Positions 51,707 to 62,518 of a stretch of 64,000 nucleotides of DNA are shown here, one piece after another. Positions within the stretch are counted from its first letter, which is position 1, and every line of letters begins with the position of its first letter. Made by a program: the position numbers and the translations under genes. The stretch is from positions 55,353 to 119,352 of the forward strand of contig CACKHN010000004.1 in assembly GCA_902599995.1 (NCBI GenBank), given 5' to 3'. This stretch comes from an uncultured Pelagibacteraceae bacterium. Lineage in GTDB: Bacteria > Pseudomonadota > Alphaproteobacteria > Pelagibacterales > Pelagibacteraceae. Under the pieces are notes generated by a model. The model was not told the DNA's origin. It searched no databases and saw nothing but the letters and a program-made list of their open reading frames with translations.

Positions 51707-53785
51707 ATGGCTAGAACTCATACTTTAGACAAATATAGAAATATTGGGATTATGGCCCACATAGATGCTGGTAAGACAACTACTACTGAAAGAGTTTTAT
51801 ATTACACAGGCAAAAGCCATAAAATCGGTGAAGTTCATGATGGCGCTGCAACAATGGATTGGATGGAGCAAGAACAAGAAAGAGGAATTACCATTACATC
51901 AGCTGCAACTACTTGTTTTTGGAATGATCATAGAATTAATATAATTGATACTCCAGGTCACGTAGATTTTACAATCGAAGTTGAAAGATCACTTAAAGTA
52001 TTAGATGGAGCAGTTGCAGTATTTGACGGTGTAGCAGGTGTAGAGCCACAATCAGAAACTGTATGGAGACAAGCAGATAAATATAAAGTTCCTCGAATTT
52101 GTTTTGTTAATAAACTAGACAGAACTGGTGCTGATTTCTTTAGATGCGTAGATATGATTAGAGATAGATTAGGTGCAAAACCTTTAGTTCTTCAGGTTCC
52201 AATAGGAGCAGAAGCGTCTCTAACAGGTGTTGTTGATTTAGTTAAAATGAAAGCACAAGTATGGAAAAACGAGGCACTAGGAGCAGAGTGGGAGTACAAA
52301 GATATCCCTGAAGATCTTAAAGAAATTTCAGAAAAATATAGAACAGAATTAGTTGAAACAGCGGTTGAGCAAGATGAAAAGCTTATGGAAGCTTATTTAA
52401 ATGGAGACGAAATCAAAGAAGAGGATTTAATTAGATGTATTAGAAGTGGAACTTTAAATTTTAGTTTTGTACCAGTTTTAACTGGTTCAGCCTTTAAAAA
52501 TAAGGGTGTACAGCCTTTACTTGATGCTGTTGTACATTATTTACCAAGTCCAGTTGATATTGGTTCTATTAAAGGAACCAAATTAGGGTCTGAAGACGAG
52601 ATGGAGATGAAATTTGATGACAATGTCCCTTTTTCAGCTCTTGCATTTAAAGTTGCTAACGATCCATTTGTAGGTTCTTTAACTTTTATACGAATATACT
52701 CAGGAACAGTTAAAACAGGAACTGCTGTTTTTAATTCATCTAAAGAAAAAGAGGAAAGAGTTGGAAGAATGCTTTTAATGCATGCTAACTCTAGAGAAGA
52801 CATTAAAGAAGCTAATGCTGGAGATATAGTTGCTTTAGCGGGATTAAAAAATACCATTACTGGTCATACTTTATGTGATGAAGAAAATTCAGTTTTACTT
52901 GAACCTATGGAATTCCCTGATCCAGTTATCGAAATTGCAGTAGAGCCAAAAACAAAAGCCGACCAAGAAAAAATGGGTGAAGCTTTAGGTAGATTAGCAA
53001 AAGAGGACCCATCATTTAGAGTAACTTCTGACGAAGAGTCTGGTCAAACGATAATTAAAGGTATGGGTGAGTTACACTTAGATATAATTGTTGATAGAAT
53101 GAAAAGAGAATTTAAAGTTGAAGCTAATGTTGGCGCTCCTCAAGTTGCATATAGAGAAACAATTGAAGCTGCATCTGAGGTTGAATATACTCATAAAAAA
53201 CAAAGTGGTGGTGCAGGACAATTTGCTAAAGTTAAATTATTAGTTGAGCCACAAGAGGCTGGCAAAGGTAGAGAAGTAGAAAGTAAAATAAAAGGTGGAG
53301 CAATTCCTAAAGAATTCATACCTGGTGTAGAAAAAGGAATTGAAACTATATCAGACGGTGGAATTTTAGCTGGTTTCCCGATGATAGATTACAAGGTAAC
53401 TATTTTAGATGGACTTCATCACGACGTTGACTCAAGTGTATTAGCTTTTGAATTAGCTAGTAGAGCTTGTTTCAAAGAGGCGTGCACAAAAGGTGGTTTA
53501 AAGCTATTAGAACCAGTCATGAGAGTTGAAGTAGTAACACCGGAAGACTATATGGGTGATGTTATAGGAGATCTAAACAGTAGAAGAGGCCAGATTAGCA
53601 CTCAAGAGCAAAGAGGTAACGCAACTGTAATTACAGCAATGGTTCCTTTAGCAAATATGTTTGGATACATTAATAATTTAAGATCAATGTCACAAGGTAG
53701 AGCCCAATATTCTATGTTTTTTGATCATTATTCCAAAGTCCCACAAAATGTTCAGGACGAAGTAACTAAAAAGATCGCAGGGTAA
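51707..53785 (+). CDS. fusA: elongation factor G
   Basis: [22 protein letters not shown]; full-length EF-G. Confidence 0.99.
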   Translation: MARTHTLDKYRNIGIMAHIDAGKTTTTERVLYYTGKSHKIGEVHDGAATMDWMEQEQERGITITSAATTCFWNDHRINIIDTPGHVDFTIEVERSLKVLDGAVAVFDGVAGVEPQSETVWRQADKYKVPRICFVNKLDRTGADFFRCVDMIRDRLGAKPLVLQVPIGAEASLTGVVDLVKMKAQVWKNEALGAEWEYKDIPEDLKEISEKYRTELVETAVEQDEKLMEAYLNGDEIKEEDLIRCIRSGTLNFSFVPVLTGSAFKNKGVQPLLDAVVHYLPSPVDIGSIKGTKLGSEDEMEMKFDDNVPFSALAFKVANDPFVGSLTFIRIYSGTVKTGTAVFNSSKEKEERVGRMLLMHANSREDIKEANAGDIVALAGLKNTITGHTLCDEENSVLLEPMEFPDPVIEIAVEPKTKADQEKMGEALGRLAKEDPSFRVTSDEESGQTIIKGMGELHLDIIVDRMKREFKVEANVGAPQVAYRETIEAASEVEYTHKKQSGGAGQFAKVKLLVEPQEAGKGREVESKIKGGAIPKEFIPGVEKGIETISDGGILAGFPMIDYKVTILDGLHHDVDSSVLAFELASRACFKEACTKGGLKLLEPVMRVEVVTPEDYMGDVIGDLNSRRGQISTQEQRGNATVITAMVPLANMFGYINNLRSMSQGRAQYSMFFDHYSKVPQNVQDEVTKKIAG

Positions 53786-53787
53786 TT

Positions 53788-54096
53788 ATGGAAAAACAGA
53801 ATATTAGAATTAAACTTAGAGCCTACGATAACAAAGTATTAGATGCATCAACTGAAGAAATAGTAAATACAGTAAAAAGAACTGGTGCTACAATTAAAGG
53901 ACCAATTCCTCTACCAACAAGAATAGAGAGATATACTGTACTAAGATCTCCTCATATTGATAAAAAAAGTAGAGAACAATTTGAGACTAGAACGCACAAA
54001 AGATTAATAGATATTATTGAACCAACACCTCAAACAGTAGAAGCATTAATGAAATTAGATTTAGCTTCTGGTGTAGATGTGGAAATAAAAATTTAA
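53788..54096 (+). CDS. rpsJ: 30S ribosomal protein S10
   Basis: [31 protein letters not shown]. Confidence 0.98.
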   Translation: MEKQNIRIKLRAYDNKVLDASTEEIVNTVKRTGATIKGPIPLPTRIERYTVLRSPHIDKKSREQFETRTHKRLIDIIEPTPQTVEALMKLDLASGVDVEIKI

Positions 54097-54098
54097 TT

Positions 54099-54809
54099 AT
54101 GAGTGAAATAGCTTTAATAGGTAAAAAAATTGGAATGACTAGAGAATTCTATAAATCTGGTCAGATAGTGCCGGTTACAGTTTTAAAAGTTGAGAAGGCT
54201 AGAGTTATTCAAGTTATTGAAGAAGAAAACCGAGGATATAAAGCAGTGCAGCTTGGCTATGGTAAGATTAAAAATTCGAAGCTAACAAAAGCCATGAAAG
54301 GTTTTTTTGCTAAAAAAAATACTGAAGCAAAGAAGAAATTGAAAGAATTTAGGGTAAATGACACCTCTGTATACAAAGAAGGCAATGAGTTCGGTTTGGA
54401 AATTTTCAAGGATACTAAATTTGTAGACACAAGATCAAAAACTATTGGTAAAGGTTTTGCAGGTGCTATGAAAAGACACAATTTTGGAGGTTTAAGAGCT
54501 AGTCATGGAGTATCTATCTCTCACAGAGCACATGGTTCAACAGGTCATAGCCAAGATCCAGGAAAAGTTTTCAAAGGTAAGAAAATGGCTGGTCATATGG
54601 GTGACAAATTAAGAACTATGCAAAATATTGAAATTATTAAAACAGATTTAGAAAACGAACTACTTTATTTAAAAGGATCAATTCCGGGTTCAAAAAATTC
54701 AGAAGTATTGGTTAAGGGTTCAGTAAAAAATATTAGTAAAATGACCATAACTGAAAAACTAGCCGCTGCCGAGCAAGCAAAAAAAACACCTGATAAAAAG
54801 AAAAAATAA
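54099..54809 (+). CDS. rplC: 50S ribosomal protein L3
   Basis: GKGFAGAMKRHNFGGLRASHGVSISHRAHGSTG. Confidence 0.98.
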   Translation: MSEIALIGKKIGMTREFYKSGQIVPVTVLKVEKARVIQVIEEENRGYKAVQLGYGKIKNSKLTKAMKGFFAKKNTEAKKKLKEFRVNDTSVYKEGNEFGLEIFKDTKFVDTRSKTIGKGFAGAMKRHNFGGLRASHGVSISHRAHGSTGHSQDPGKVFKGKKMAGHMGDKLRTMQNIEIIKTDLENELLYLKGSIPGSKNSEVLVKGSVKNISKMTITEKLAAAEQAKKTPDKKKK

Positions 54810-55432
54810 TGAAATTAGATAAAATAAGTATTGATGGAAAAAAAGATAGCATTGAGGTGCTAGATAAAATTTTCTCAGCAAAAGTTAACAATAAACTCGT
54901 TAGCAGCGTGCTTTATAAAACAAATGCAAATTATAAAGGTAGACATGCAAAAACTAAGCAGCAAAATGAAGTAAGGGGTCCAACATCAAAAATATATGCA
55001 CAAAAGGGTACTGGTGGAGCTAGACACGCAAGTAGAAAAGCTCCGATTTTTGTTGGTGGTGGTATAGCACACGGACCAAAAGGTGAACTAGCCTACAAAA
55101 AAAGAAAATTAAATAAAAATGAAAAAAAATTGAGTGTTGCATCACTAATCACAGAGAAAAATAATAATAAGAATTTATTAATTTTAAATGACTTTAGTTC
55201 TGAAATTAAAAAAACTAAAGAAATGAGTTCAATAATTAATAAACTAGAAATTTCAAATTCACTATTAATATTAGATAAAAATTCTAAAGAAAAAATTGAA
55301 AAATCAGCAAGAAATATCCCAAACGTTAAAGTTACAGATGTCAATCATTTTAGTGCCTACGACATTATTAAATTTAAAAAAGTTGTATTTACAGAAAGTT
55401 CAGTAAAAGAACTAGAAAAGAGATATTCTTAA
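54809..55432 (+). CDS. rplD: 50S ribosomal protein L4
   Basis: QKGTGGARHASRKAPIFVGGGIAHGPK. Confidence 0.97.
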   Translation: MKLDKISIDGKKDSIEVLDKIFSAKVNNKLVSSVLYKTNANYKGRHAKTKQQNEVRGPTSKIYAQKGTGGARHASRKAPIFVGGGIAHGPKGELAYKKRKLNKNEKKLSVASLITEKNNNKNLLILNDFSSEIKKTKEMSSIINKLEISNSLLILDKNSKEKIEKSARNIPNVKVTDVNHFSAYDIIKFKKVVFTESSVKELEKRYS

Positions 55433-55433
55433 A

Positions 55434-55727
55434 ATGGATAAAATACATTTATTCGACAAAATTCTTTCACCAGTTGTTACAGAGAAATCAACAAATTTGT
55501 CTGAGTTAAATAAGATTACATTCAAAGTACCTGATGGTGCCAACAAAAAAAATCTTAAAAAAAATATTGAAAAAATTTTTAAAGTAAATGTTACAAAAAT
55601 TAATATTATAAATAAGCAGAACAGAACTAAAGTTACCAGAGGAAAAAAAGTAAAAGTTTCAGGATATAAAAAGGCAATAATTACACTTAAAAAAGGTCAA
55701 AGTATTGATTTAACTACAGGAATTTAA
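55434..55727 (+). CDS. rplW: 50S ribosomal protein L23
   Basis: ILSPVVTEKST; order rplD-rplW-rplB. Confidence 0.95.
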   Translation: MDKIHLFDKILSPVVTEKSTNLSELNKITFKVPDGANKKNLKKNIEKIFKVNVTKINIINKQNRTKVTRGKKVKVSGYKKAIITLKKGQSIDLTTGI

Positions 55728-55730
55728 TAA

Positions 55731-56570
55731 ATGGCACTAAAAACTTTTAAACCATACACAAAATCTACTAGAGGTACTATTTTAGTTGATAGAACTGGAC
55801 TATGGAAAGGTAAACCCTTCAAGTCGCTTGTTTCTCCTAAAAATGCCATGAAAGGTAGAAATAATAACGGTCACATTACCTCAATAAATAGAGCAGGTGG
55901 CCACAAGAAGATGTACAGACATGTTGACTTTTATAGAAAGAAATTTGACATGGAAGCTACTGTTGAAAGAGTAGAATACGATCCAAATAGATCATGCTAT
56001 ATTATGTTAGTTAAGTTTGAAGATGGAACTCACGCATACTTTCTTGCACCTCAAAAAATAAAAGTAGGTGATAAAATTGAAAGTGGATCCAAAAAAGAGA
56101 TTAAAATTGGAAACTGTATGCCTTTGCAAGATATTCCAGTTGGTATTAATATACATAATGTTGAGATTCAGCCAGGTGGAGGTGGAAAAATTGCTAGATC
56201 AGCAGGATCTTCTGTAACAATTAGCGGTTTAGACGGAAATTACAGTTTAATTAAACTTGCATCAGGTGAAGTTAGAAAAATCGATTCAAGATCTTTAGCT
56301 ACAATAGGAATTTTAAGTAATCCGGATCAAAAAAATATTAAAATTGGAAAAGCAGGTAGATCAAGATGGTTGGGAAGAAGACCACATACTAGAGGTGTTG
56401 TTAAAAACCCTGTAGATCACCCACATGGGGGTGGTGAAGGTAAATCTGCTGGTGGTAGACATCCTGTTTCACCTACAGGTCAATCAGCTAAAGGATTAAA
56501 AACAAGAGACAATAAGAGAACAGATAAATTCATAGTTAAAAGAAGAAACAAAAGGAAGGATACTAAGTAA
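55731..56570 (+). CDS. rplB: 50S ribosomal protein L2
   Basis: [26 protein letters not shown]. Confidence 0.99.
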   Translation: MALKTFKPYTKSTRGTILVDRTGLWKGKPFKSLVSPKNAMKGRNNNGHITSINRAGGHKKMYRHVDFYRKKFDMEATVERVEYDPNRSCYIMLVKFEDGTHAYFLAPQKIKVGDKIESGSKKEIKIGNCMPLQDIPVGINIHNVEIQPGGGGKIARSAGSSVTISGLDGNYSLIKLASGEVRKIDSRSLATIGILSNPDQKNIKIGKAGRSRWLGRRPHTRGVVKNPVDHPHGGGEGKSAGGRHPVSPTGQSAKGLKTRDNKRTDKFIVKRRNKRKDTK

Positions 56571-56866
56571 TGGCTAGAGCAGTTTGGAAGGGACCTTTTG
56601 TAGAAGAAAGTTTAATGAAAAAAGTTGATAAATATAAAGATGACCCAAAAAAGATTCCTATTAAAACATGGTCTAGAAAATCAACTATTTTACCAGATTT
56701 TGTGGGAGTTAGTTTTCAAATTTATAATGGAAAAAAATTTATTCCAATCACGGTATCAGAAGATATGGTTGGACATAAGCTGGGTGAATTTGCACCGACA
56801 AGAACTTTTTTTGGTCATACTCCAGCAGATAAGAAAGCTAAACCTGCTACAGCAGAAAAGAAATAA
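56570..56866 (+). CDS. rpsS: 30S ribosomal protein S19
   Basis: [30 protein letters not shown]. Confidence 0.98.
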   Translation: MARAVWKGPFVEESLMKKVDKYKDDPKKIPIKTWSRKSTILPDFVGVSFQIYNGKKFIPITVSEDMVGHKLGEFAPTRTFFGHTPADKKAKPATAEKK

Positions 56867-56868
56867 TT

Positions 56869-57267
56869 ATGGGTAAAAAAAAGAAAATTGATAAAAATAA
56901 CGATAAGACTGTAAAGTCTATCAACAATGGTGTGAGATCAAGCGTCAGAAAACTTAATCCAATACTAAGAAGTATTGTTGGAAAAAAAGTTGATGTAGCA
57001 ATTAGAGATTTACAGTTTTCTGAAAAAAGAATTACAAGAGACATTAGAAAAACTATTAGTTCAGCAGTTGCAAATGCTGAAAATAACTTTCAGTATGATA
57101 TTGATAATTTAGTTGTGAAAGAGGCATATTGTGGAAAAAAAATTGTTATGAAAAGATTTAGACCACGTGCAAAAGGGCGAGCTGCTCCTATTTTAAAACC
57201 TTGGTCAACAGTTACAATAATATTATCAGAAACAAAACAATTGGAGAAACATGGGACAAAAAGTTAA
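56869..57267 (+). CDS. rplV: 50S ribosomal protein L22
   Basis: RFRPRAKGRAAPILKPWSTVTIIL. Confidence 0.96.
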   Translation: MGKKKKIDKNNDKTVKSINNGVRSSVRKLNPILRSIVGKKVDVAIRDLQFSEKRITRDIRKTISSAVANAENNFQYDIDNLVVKEAYCGKKIVMKRFRPRAKGRAAPILKPWSTVTIILSETKQLEKHGTKS

Positions 57268-57931
57268 TCCTGTAGGTTTTAGGTTAGGCGTGAATAGAGG
57301 TTGGGACTCTGTTTGGTATGCTAAGAAAAAAGATTTTGGTAATTACTTAATCGAAGATTTTAAAATCCGTGAATATATAAAGAAAAACGTTATTAATTCT
57401 GGTGTATCTAAAGTTATGATCGAGCGAACATCTAACAAATGTTACGTCACTATCTATACTTCTAGACCAGGTTTTGTAATCGGTAAAAAGGGAAGTGACA
57501 TTGATAAAATAAAAAACAATCTATCAAAATTTACTACGAATGAAGTAAATTTAAATATTAAAGAAGTAAAAAAACCTGAGACTAATGCTTATTTGGTGGC
57601 AGAAAATATTGCGCAACAACTTGTTAAAAGAATTTCCTACAGAAGAGCTATGAAAAGAGCAATGCAATCTTGTATTAGATTAGGTGCCAAAGGTATCAAA
57701 GTCTCTGTTAGTGGAAGATTGGGAGGAAATGAAATTGCTAGAACTGAGTGGTTAAGAGATGGAAGTATACCTTCACACACATTGAGAGCAGATATTGATT
57801 ATGCTGAAGCAGAAGCACTAACTACTTATGGAATTATTGGAATTAAAGTTTGGATTTACAAAGGTGAAGTTTTTGCGAGAGAATTTAGCCAAGAAACAAA
57901 CAAAGCAACACCTCAAGGGGGCAAACAGTAA
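57251..57931 (+). CDS. rpsC: 30S ribosomal protein S3
   Basis: [36 protein letters not shown]. Confidence 0.98.
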   Translation: MGQKVNPVGFRLGVNRGWDSVWYAKKKDFGNYLIEDFKIREYIKKNVINSGVSKVMIERTSNKCYVTIYTSRPGFVIGKKGSDIDKIKNNLSKFTTNEVNLNIKEVKKPETNAYLVAENIAQQLVKRISYRRAMKRAMQSCIRLGAKGIKVSVSGRLGGNEIARTEWLRDGSIPSHTLRADIDYAEAEALTTYGIIGIKVWIYKGEVFAREFSQETNKATPQGGKQ

Positions 57932-58341
57932 TGTTACAACCAGTAAGAACAAAGTGGAGAAAAGCACACAAGGGTAGAATTCATGGCACTGCCACAAGAG
58001 CTAGTACAATAAATTATGGAGCCTATGCATTAAAAGCTTTACAGCCCGAAAGAGTAACTGGAAAACAAATTGAAGCTGCTAGAGTAGCACTAACAAGACA
58101 CATGAAAAGACAAGGTAGGGTTTGGACAAGGATCTTTCCAAATATACCAGTTTCTAAGAAACCGATTGAGGTTAGAATGGGTAAAGGAAAAGGGTCACCT
58201 GAGTATTTTGCTTGTAGAGTAAAACCAGGCAGAATTTTATTTGAGGTTGATGGTGTTTCAGAACAAATAGCTAAAGAGGCCTTATATAAAGCTTCAGCAA
58301 AGCTACCAATCAAAACAAAAACAATTAAGAGATTTGTATAA
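57931..58341 (+). CDS. rplP: 50S ribosomal protein L16
   Basis: [38 protein letters not shown]. Confidence 0.98.
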   Translation: MLQPVRTKWRKAHKGRIHGTATRASTINYGAYALKALQPERVTGKQIEAARVALTRHMKRQGRVWTRIFPNIPVSKKPIEVRMGKGKGSPEYFACRVKPGRILFEVDGVSEQIAKEALYKASAKLPIKTKTIKRFV

Positions 58342-58532
58342 TGAAAAAGCAAGAAATAAAAAAATTATCAAAAGATGAAGTTTTGAAAAATATTGAGAAA
58401 CTTAAAAAAGATCTATTTAATTTTAGATTTCAGAAAATGAATTCACAAATAACAAATCCAGCTAAAATTGGAGAAACAAGAAAAACAATAGCTAGACTAA
58501 AAACTATATTAAAAGGAAAAATAAATGCCTAA
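58341..58532 (+). CDS. rpmC: 50S ribosomal protein L29
   Basis: [35 protein letters not shown]. Confidence 0.95.
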   Translation: MKKQEIKKLSKDEVLKNIEKLKKDLFNFRFQKMNSQITNPAKIGETRKTIARLKTILKGKINA

Positions 58533-58761
58533 AAAAATATTAACAGGTGTAGTTATAAGTGATAAGCCAAACAAGACTGTGACTGTTATGGTTGAGCGAA
58601 AATACTCACATCCTGTGCTTAAAAAAGTAATTAAGGTTAGAAAAAACTATAATGCACATGACGAAAATAACAAATTCAAAACAGGCGATAAAGTATCAAT
58701 TATTGAAAGTAAGCCTTTTTCAAAAAATAAGAAATTTCAAGTTATGGAGAATACAAAATAA
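58525..58761 (+). CDS. rpsQ: 30S ribosomal protein S17
   Basis: [31 protein letters not shown]. Confidence 0.96.
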   Translation: MPKKILTGVVISDKPNKTVTVMVERKYSHPVLKKVIKVRKNYNAHDENNKFKTGDKVSIIESKPFSKNKKFQVMENTK

Positions 58762-59129
58762 TGATTGGTGTACAGACAGAATTACAAGTGGCTGATAATA
58801 CAGGAGCAAAAAGAATAGAGTGCATCAAAGTTCTTGGTGGATCTAAAAGAAGATATGCAAGTATAGGAGACACTATAGTTATTGCTGTTAAAGAAGCTAT
58901 ACCTAAAGGTAAAGTCAAAAAGGGTACAGTCCATAAAGCAGTTGTTGTTAGAGTAAAAAAAGGAATTCATAGAAATGATGGTTCAAAAGTGAAATTTGAC
59001 AATAATGCAGCAGTTTTAGTAGATGACAAGGGTGAACCAGTTGGTACTAGAATTTTTGGTCCTGTCACAAGAGAGTTAAGAAGCAGAGGTCAAATGAAGA
59101 TTATCTCATTAGCCCCGGAGGTTTTATAA
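58761..59129 (+). CDS. rplN: 50S ribosomal protein L14
   Basis: [37 protein letters not shown]. Confidence 0.98.
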   Translation: MIGVQTELQVADNTGAKRIECIKVLGGSKRRYASIGDTIVIAVKEAIPKGKVKKGTVHKAVVVRVKKGIHRNDGSKVKFDNNAAVLVDDKGEPVGTRIFGPVTRELRSRGQMKIISLAPEVL

Positions 59130-59130
59130 G

Positions 59131-59376
59131 ATGATTAAAAAAGGTTTAAAAGTGAGAGTTTTGAGTGGTAAAGACAGAAAAAAAGAGGGTGAAGTTATAG
59201 AAATTGATAGAGCAAATAATAGAGCTAAAGTAAAAGAAATTAATATGGTTAAAAAGCATGTCAAGACAACTAAAGAGAAAAAAGGCGGCATTTTTCCAAA
59301 AGAGAGTTTTATTCATTTATCTAACCTAAAATTAATCGATGAAAAAGCTGCTAAAAAAAAAGAGGCTAAAAAATAA
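59131..59376 (+). CDS. rplX: 50S ribosomal protein L24
   Basis: [19 protein letters not shown]. Confidence 0.95.
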   Translation: MIKKGLKVRVLSGKDRKKEGEVIEIDRANNRAKVKEINMVKKHVKTTKEKKGGIFPKESFIHLSNLKLIDEKAAKKKEAKK

Positions 59377-59930
59377 TGACTCCAAGATTAAAAGAAATAT
59401 TCAATAAAGAAATTCAACCAGCATTGAAAGATCAATTCGGATTTAAAAATATTTATATGGCACCAAAAATTGAAAAAATTATTTTAAATATGGGTCTTGG
59501 TTTAGATGCTTCAGATGCAAAAATTCTAAAATCATGTGAGGAAGATATGGCTAAGATAACTGGACAAAAACCTGTTACAACAAAGTTTAAAAAGTCTGTT
59601 GCTAATTTTAAGACAAGAAAAGGATCTAATGCTGGTTTAAAAGTTACTCTTAGAAAGAATAAAATGTATGAATTTTTAGATAGATTAGTCAATATTGCAT
59701 TACCTAGAATTAAAGATTTTAGAGGATTATCTCCAAAGGGATTTGATAAGTTTGGTAATTACACATTTGGCATCAAAGAGCACATAATTTTTCCTGAAGT
59801 TAGCTTTGATAGAGCTGACAAAGTGAGAGGACTAGATATTATAATTGTAATTAAAGCGATTAATAAAGAACACAGTTTTGCATTATTAGAAAAAATGAAT
59901 TTTCCATTTATAAAAAAAGGAGATAATTAA
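59376..59930 (+). CDS. rplE: 50S ribosomal protein L5
   Basis: KIILNMGLG, LPRIKDFRGLSPKGFDKFGNYTFGIKEHIIFPEV. Confidence 0.98.
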   Translation: MTPRLKEIFNKEIQPALKDQFGFKNIYMAPKIEKIILNMGLGLDASDAKILKSCEEDMAKITGQKPVTTKFKKSVANFKTRKGSNAGLKVTLRKNKMYEFLDRLVNIALPRIKDFRGLSPKGFDKFGNYTFGIKEHIIFPEVSFDRADKVRGLDIIIVIKAINKEHSFALLEKMNFPFIKKGDN

Positions 59931-59932
59931 AA

Positions 59933-60238
59933 ATGGCTAAATTGAGCGCTGTAAATAAAAATAAAAGTAGAATTAAATTATCTGATAGGCTTTACAAGAA
60001 AAGGTCAGCTTTGAAGAAAATAGTAATGAATAAGAAAATTACCCTTGAAGAAAGATTTAAGGCACAGCAAAAATTATCAAAATTACCAAGAAACTCAGCA
60101 AAAACCAGAGTGATGAATAGATGTGAGATAACAGGAAGACCACATGGAGTTTATAGAAAATTAAAAATTTCAAGAATTGCATTAAGACAATTAGGATTAC
60201 AAGGAAAGATACCAGGATTAGTTAAATCTAGTTGGTAG
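59933..60238 (+). CDS. rpsN: 30S ribosomal protein S14
   Basis: LPRNSAKTRVMNRCEITGRPHGVYRKLKISRIALRQ. Confidence 0.98.
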   Translation: MAKLSAVNKNKSRIKLSDRLYKKRSALKKIVMNKKITLEERFKAQQKLSKLPRNSAKTRVMNRCEITGRPHGVYRKLKISRIALRQLGLQGKIPGLVKSSW

Positions 60239-60249
60239 AAAGGATAATT

Positions 60250-60645
60250 ATGAGTTTAAGTGACCCAATAGGAGATATGATTGCAAGAGTTAAAAATGCT
60301 CAAGCTAGAAATCATAAAAAAGTAGAATTGCCTTCTTCTAATTTTAAAACAAAAATTGCAGATATATTAAAAAATGAAGGATTTATAAAAGATTTCAAAA
60401 TAAATTCTGAAGATAAAAAACCTACTTTATCATTAGAATTGAAATATCATTCAGGGAATCCAGTTATAAGTGCTTTTGAAAGAGTTTCAAAGCCTGGCAG
60501 AAGAATTTTTTCAAGTGCAAGTGGTTTACCAAAGATAAATAATGGACTTGGTATTGCTATAATCTCTACACCAAAAGGTGTTATGACAGATATTGACGCC
60601 AGAAAACAAAAAGTTGGTGGAGAAATAATCTGCAAGGTATTTTAA
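60250..60645 (+). CDS. rpsH: 30S ribosomal protein S8 (start trimmed from ORF-track 60232 to ATG at 60250)
   Basis: MSLSDPIGDMIARVKNAQARNHK; AAAGGA upstream of ATG 60250. Confidence 0.97.
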   Translation: MSLSDPIGDMIARVKNAQARNHKKVELPSSNFKTKIADILKNEGFIKDFKINSEDKKPTLSLELKYHSGNPVISAFERVSKPGRRIFSSASGLPKINNGLGIAIISTPKGVMTDIDARKQKVGGEIICKVF

Positions 60646-61184
60646 TGTCTAAAATAGGTAAAATAAATATATCAATCCCTGAAAAAGTAAAAGTTGCTTT
60701 AGCAGGTAATGTTATCAATATTGAAGGTCCGTTAGGTAAAAAATCAATTAGCATTGATCTTGAAATGTTTAATTTAGATATACAAGAGGGAAAGGAAATA
60801 TCAATTAAACCAAAAAAAGTTGATCAAAATTCTAAAAGACTTTGGGGCATGAACAGAAGCTTAATAAATAATGCAGTTATAGGCTCTAGTGCTGGTTATG
60901 AAAAAATTTTAGAATTAGTTGGCGTAGGATACAGGGCTGCTACTAAAGGCAATCAATTAAATTTACAATTAGGTTATAGTCACGATATTGATTTCGATAT
61001 ACCTGAAGGTATTAAAATTGCAGTTGAAAAACAAACAACTTTAAAAATTACTGGATCAGACAAGCAACTTGTTGGTGCTGTTGCATCCAAAATTAAAACC
61101 TTAAGAAAAATCGAACCTTATAAAGGTAAGGGAATAAGAGAAAAAGGCCAATACGTTCTCAAAAAAGAAGGAAAGAAAAAATAA
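60645..61184 (+). CDS. rplF: 50S ribosomal protein L6
   Basis: EIVGVGYRA-like [25 protein letters not shown]. Confidence 0.97.
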   Translation: MSKIGKINISIPEKVKVALAGNVINIEGPLGKKSISIDLEMFNLDIQEGKEISIKPKKVDQNSKRLWGMNRSLINNAVIGSSAGYEKILELVGVGYRAATKGNQLNLQLGYSHDIDFDIPEGIKIAVEKQTTLKITGSDKQLVGAVASKIKTLRKIEPYKGKGIREKGQYVLKKEGKKK

Positions 61185-61540
61185 TGAAACTAAACACAAG
61201 TATTAGAAAAAGGTTTAGAGTGAGCAACAAAGTTAAAAGGGTTGCTGCAAGCGACAGATTTAGATTGAGCATCTCAAGATCAGCAAAAAATATTTCTGCT
61301 CAAATAATAGATGATATTAAAAAGGTGACATTATTGTCTGCATCTTCAGTTGAAAAGGATCTTAAGTCTGTTGAAAAAGTGAATAAAACTGAACTATCTA
61401 AACTAGTGGCACAAAAATTAGCAAAAAAGGCTCAAGAAAAAAATATAACCAAAATCTATTTTGATAGAGGTTCATATAAATATCACGGCAGAGTTAAAGC
61501 TTTTGCTGAAACTTTAAGAGAAAACGGTATGGAATTTTAA
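61184..61540 (+). CDS. rplR: 50S ribosomal protein L18
   Basis: [35 protein letters not shown]. Confidence 0.96.
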   Translation: MKLNTSIRKRFRVSNKVKRVAASDRFRLSISRSAKNISAQIIDDIKKVTLLSASSVEKDLKSVEKVNKTELSKLVAQKLAKKAQEKNITKIYFDRGSYKYHGRVKAFAETLRENGMEF

Positions 61541-61541
61541 T

Positions 61542-62057
61542 ATGGAAAATTTTAAAGATAAAAAAAACGACGATATATTAGAAAAATTAGTTCACATAAA
61601 CAGAATTACTAAAGTTGTGAAAGGTGGAAGAAGATTTGGCTTTTCAGCACTAGTCGTAGTTGGCAATCAAGCTGGAAAAATTGGAATAGCTCATGCAAAG
61701 GCTAAACAAGTTCCAGATGCTATTAAAAAAGCTAATGAAATGGCTAGAAGAAAACTTACTCATATTCCTCTTAGGGAAGGTAGAACTATACATCACGATG
61801 TTAAAGCAAAAGATGGTTCGGGTAGAATAGTTTTAAGAGCAGCATCTAAAGGAACAGGAATAATCGCTGGAGGACCTGTTAGAGCGGTTTGTGAAGTTTT
61901 AGGTGTAAAAGATATTGTAGCTAAATCAATGGGGACTTCTAATGCACATAATGTTATTAGAGCTACAATGAAAGCATTGTTGAAACAAAGTTCACCCAAA
62001 CAAATATCTGCAATAAGAAATAAGAAAATTTCAGAAATAGTTGAAAAAAGAGGATAA
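61542..62057 (+). CDS. rpsE: 30S ribosomal protein S5
   Basis: RITKVVKGGRRFGFSALVVVGNQAGKIGIAHAKAK. Confidence 0.98.
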   Translation: MENFKDKKNDDILEKLVHINRITKVVKGGRRFGFSALVVVGNQAGKIGIAHAKAKQVPDAIKKANEMARRKLTHIPLREGRTIHHDVKAKDGSGRIVLRAASKGTGIIAGGPVRAVCEVLGVKDIVAKSMGTSNAHNVIRATMKALLKQSSPKQISAIRNKKISEIVEKRG

Positions 62058-62509
62058 TGATAAGTTTAAACAATAGAGAAAAGATAAATAAATCCAAAAT
62101 TAGAGTTGGTAGAGGCATTGGTTCTGGTAAAGGCAAAACATCCGGTAGAGGAGTTAAAGGTCAAAAATCAAGATCTGGTGTTGCTATAAAAAGTTTTGAA
62201 GGTGGACAAATGCCACTGTATCGAAGATTACCAAAAAGAGGATTTAATCCCATTTCAAAGGATAGAGTAGCAATTTTAAATTTAGAAAAAATTCAATCAT
62301 ATATTGATAAGAAAAATATAAATCCTAACGAAGTACTTAATTCTGAATTATTAAAGAAATTAAAATTAATAAACAAGAATTCAAAAAAACTTAAGATTTT
62401 AGGTACAGGTGAAGTTAAAGACAAAATTAATATTGAAGCAGATTTAGCTTCAAAGTCTGCAATAGAAAAACTTGAAAAAATTGGTGGATCTATTCAACTA
62501 AAAAAATAG
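62057..62509 (+). CDS. rplO: 50S ribosomal protein L15
   Basis: RVGRGIGSGKGKTSGRGVKGQKSRSGVAIKSFEGGQMPLYRRLPKRGF. Confidence 0.98.
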   Translation: MISLNNREKINKSKIRVGRGIGSGKGKTSGRGVKGQKSRSGVAIKSFEGGQMPLYRRLPKRGFNPISKDRVAILNLEKIQSYIDKKNINPNEVLNSELLKKLKLINKNSKKLKILGTGEVKDKINIEADLASKSAIEKLEKIGGSIQLKK

Positions 62510-62518
62510 TTATTTGAT

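Noticed and set aside
56625-56876. 83-aa plus-strand ORF inside rpsS
   Set aside because: Alternate frame of a confident ribosomal protein gene
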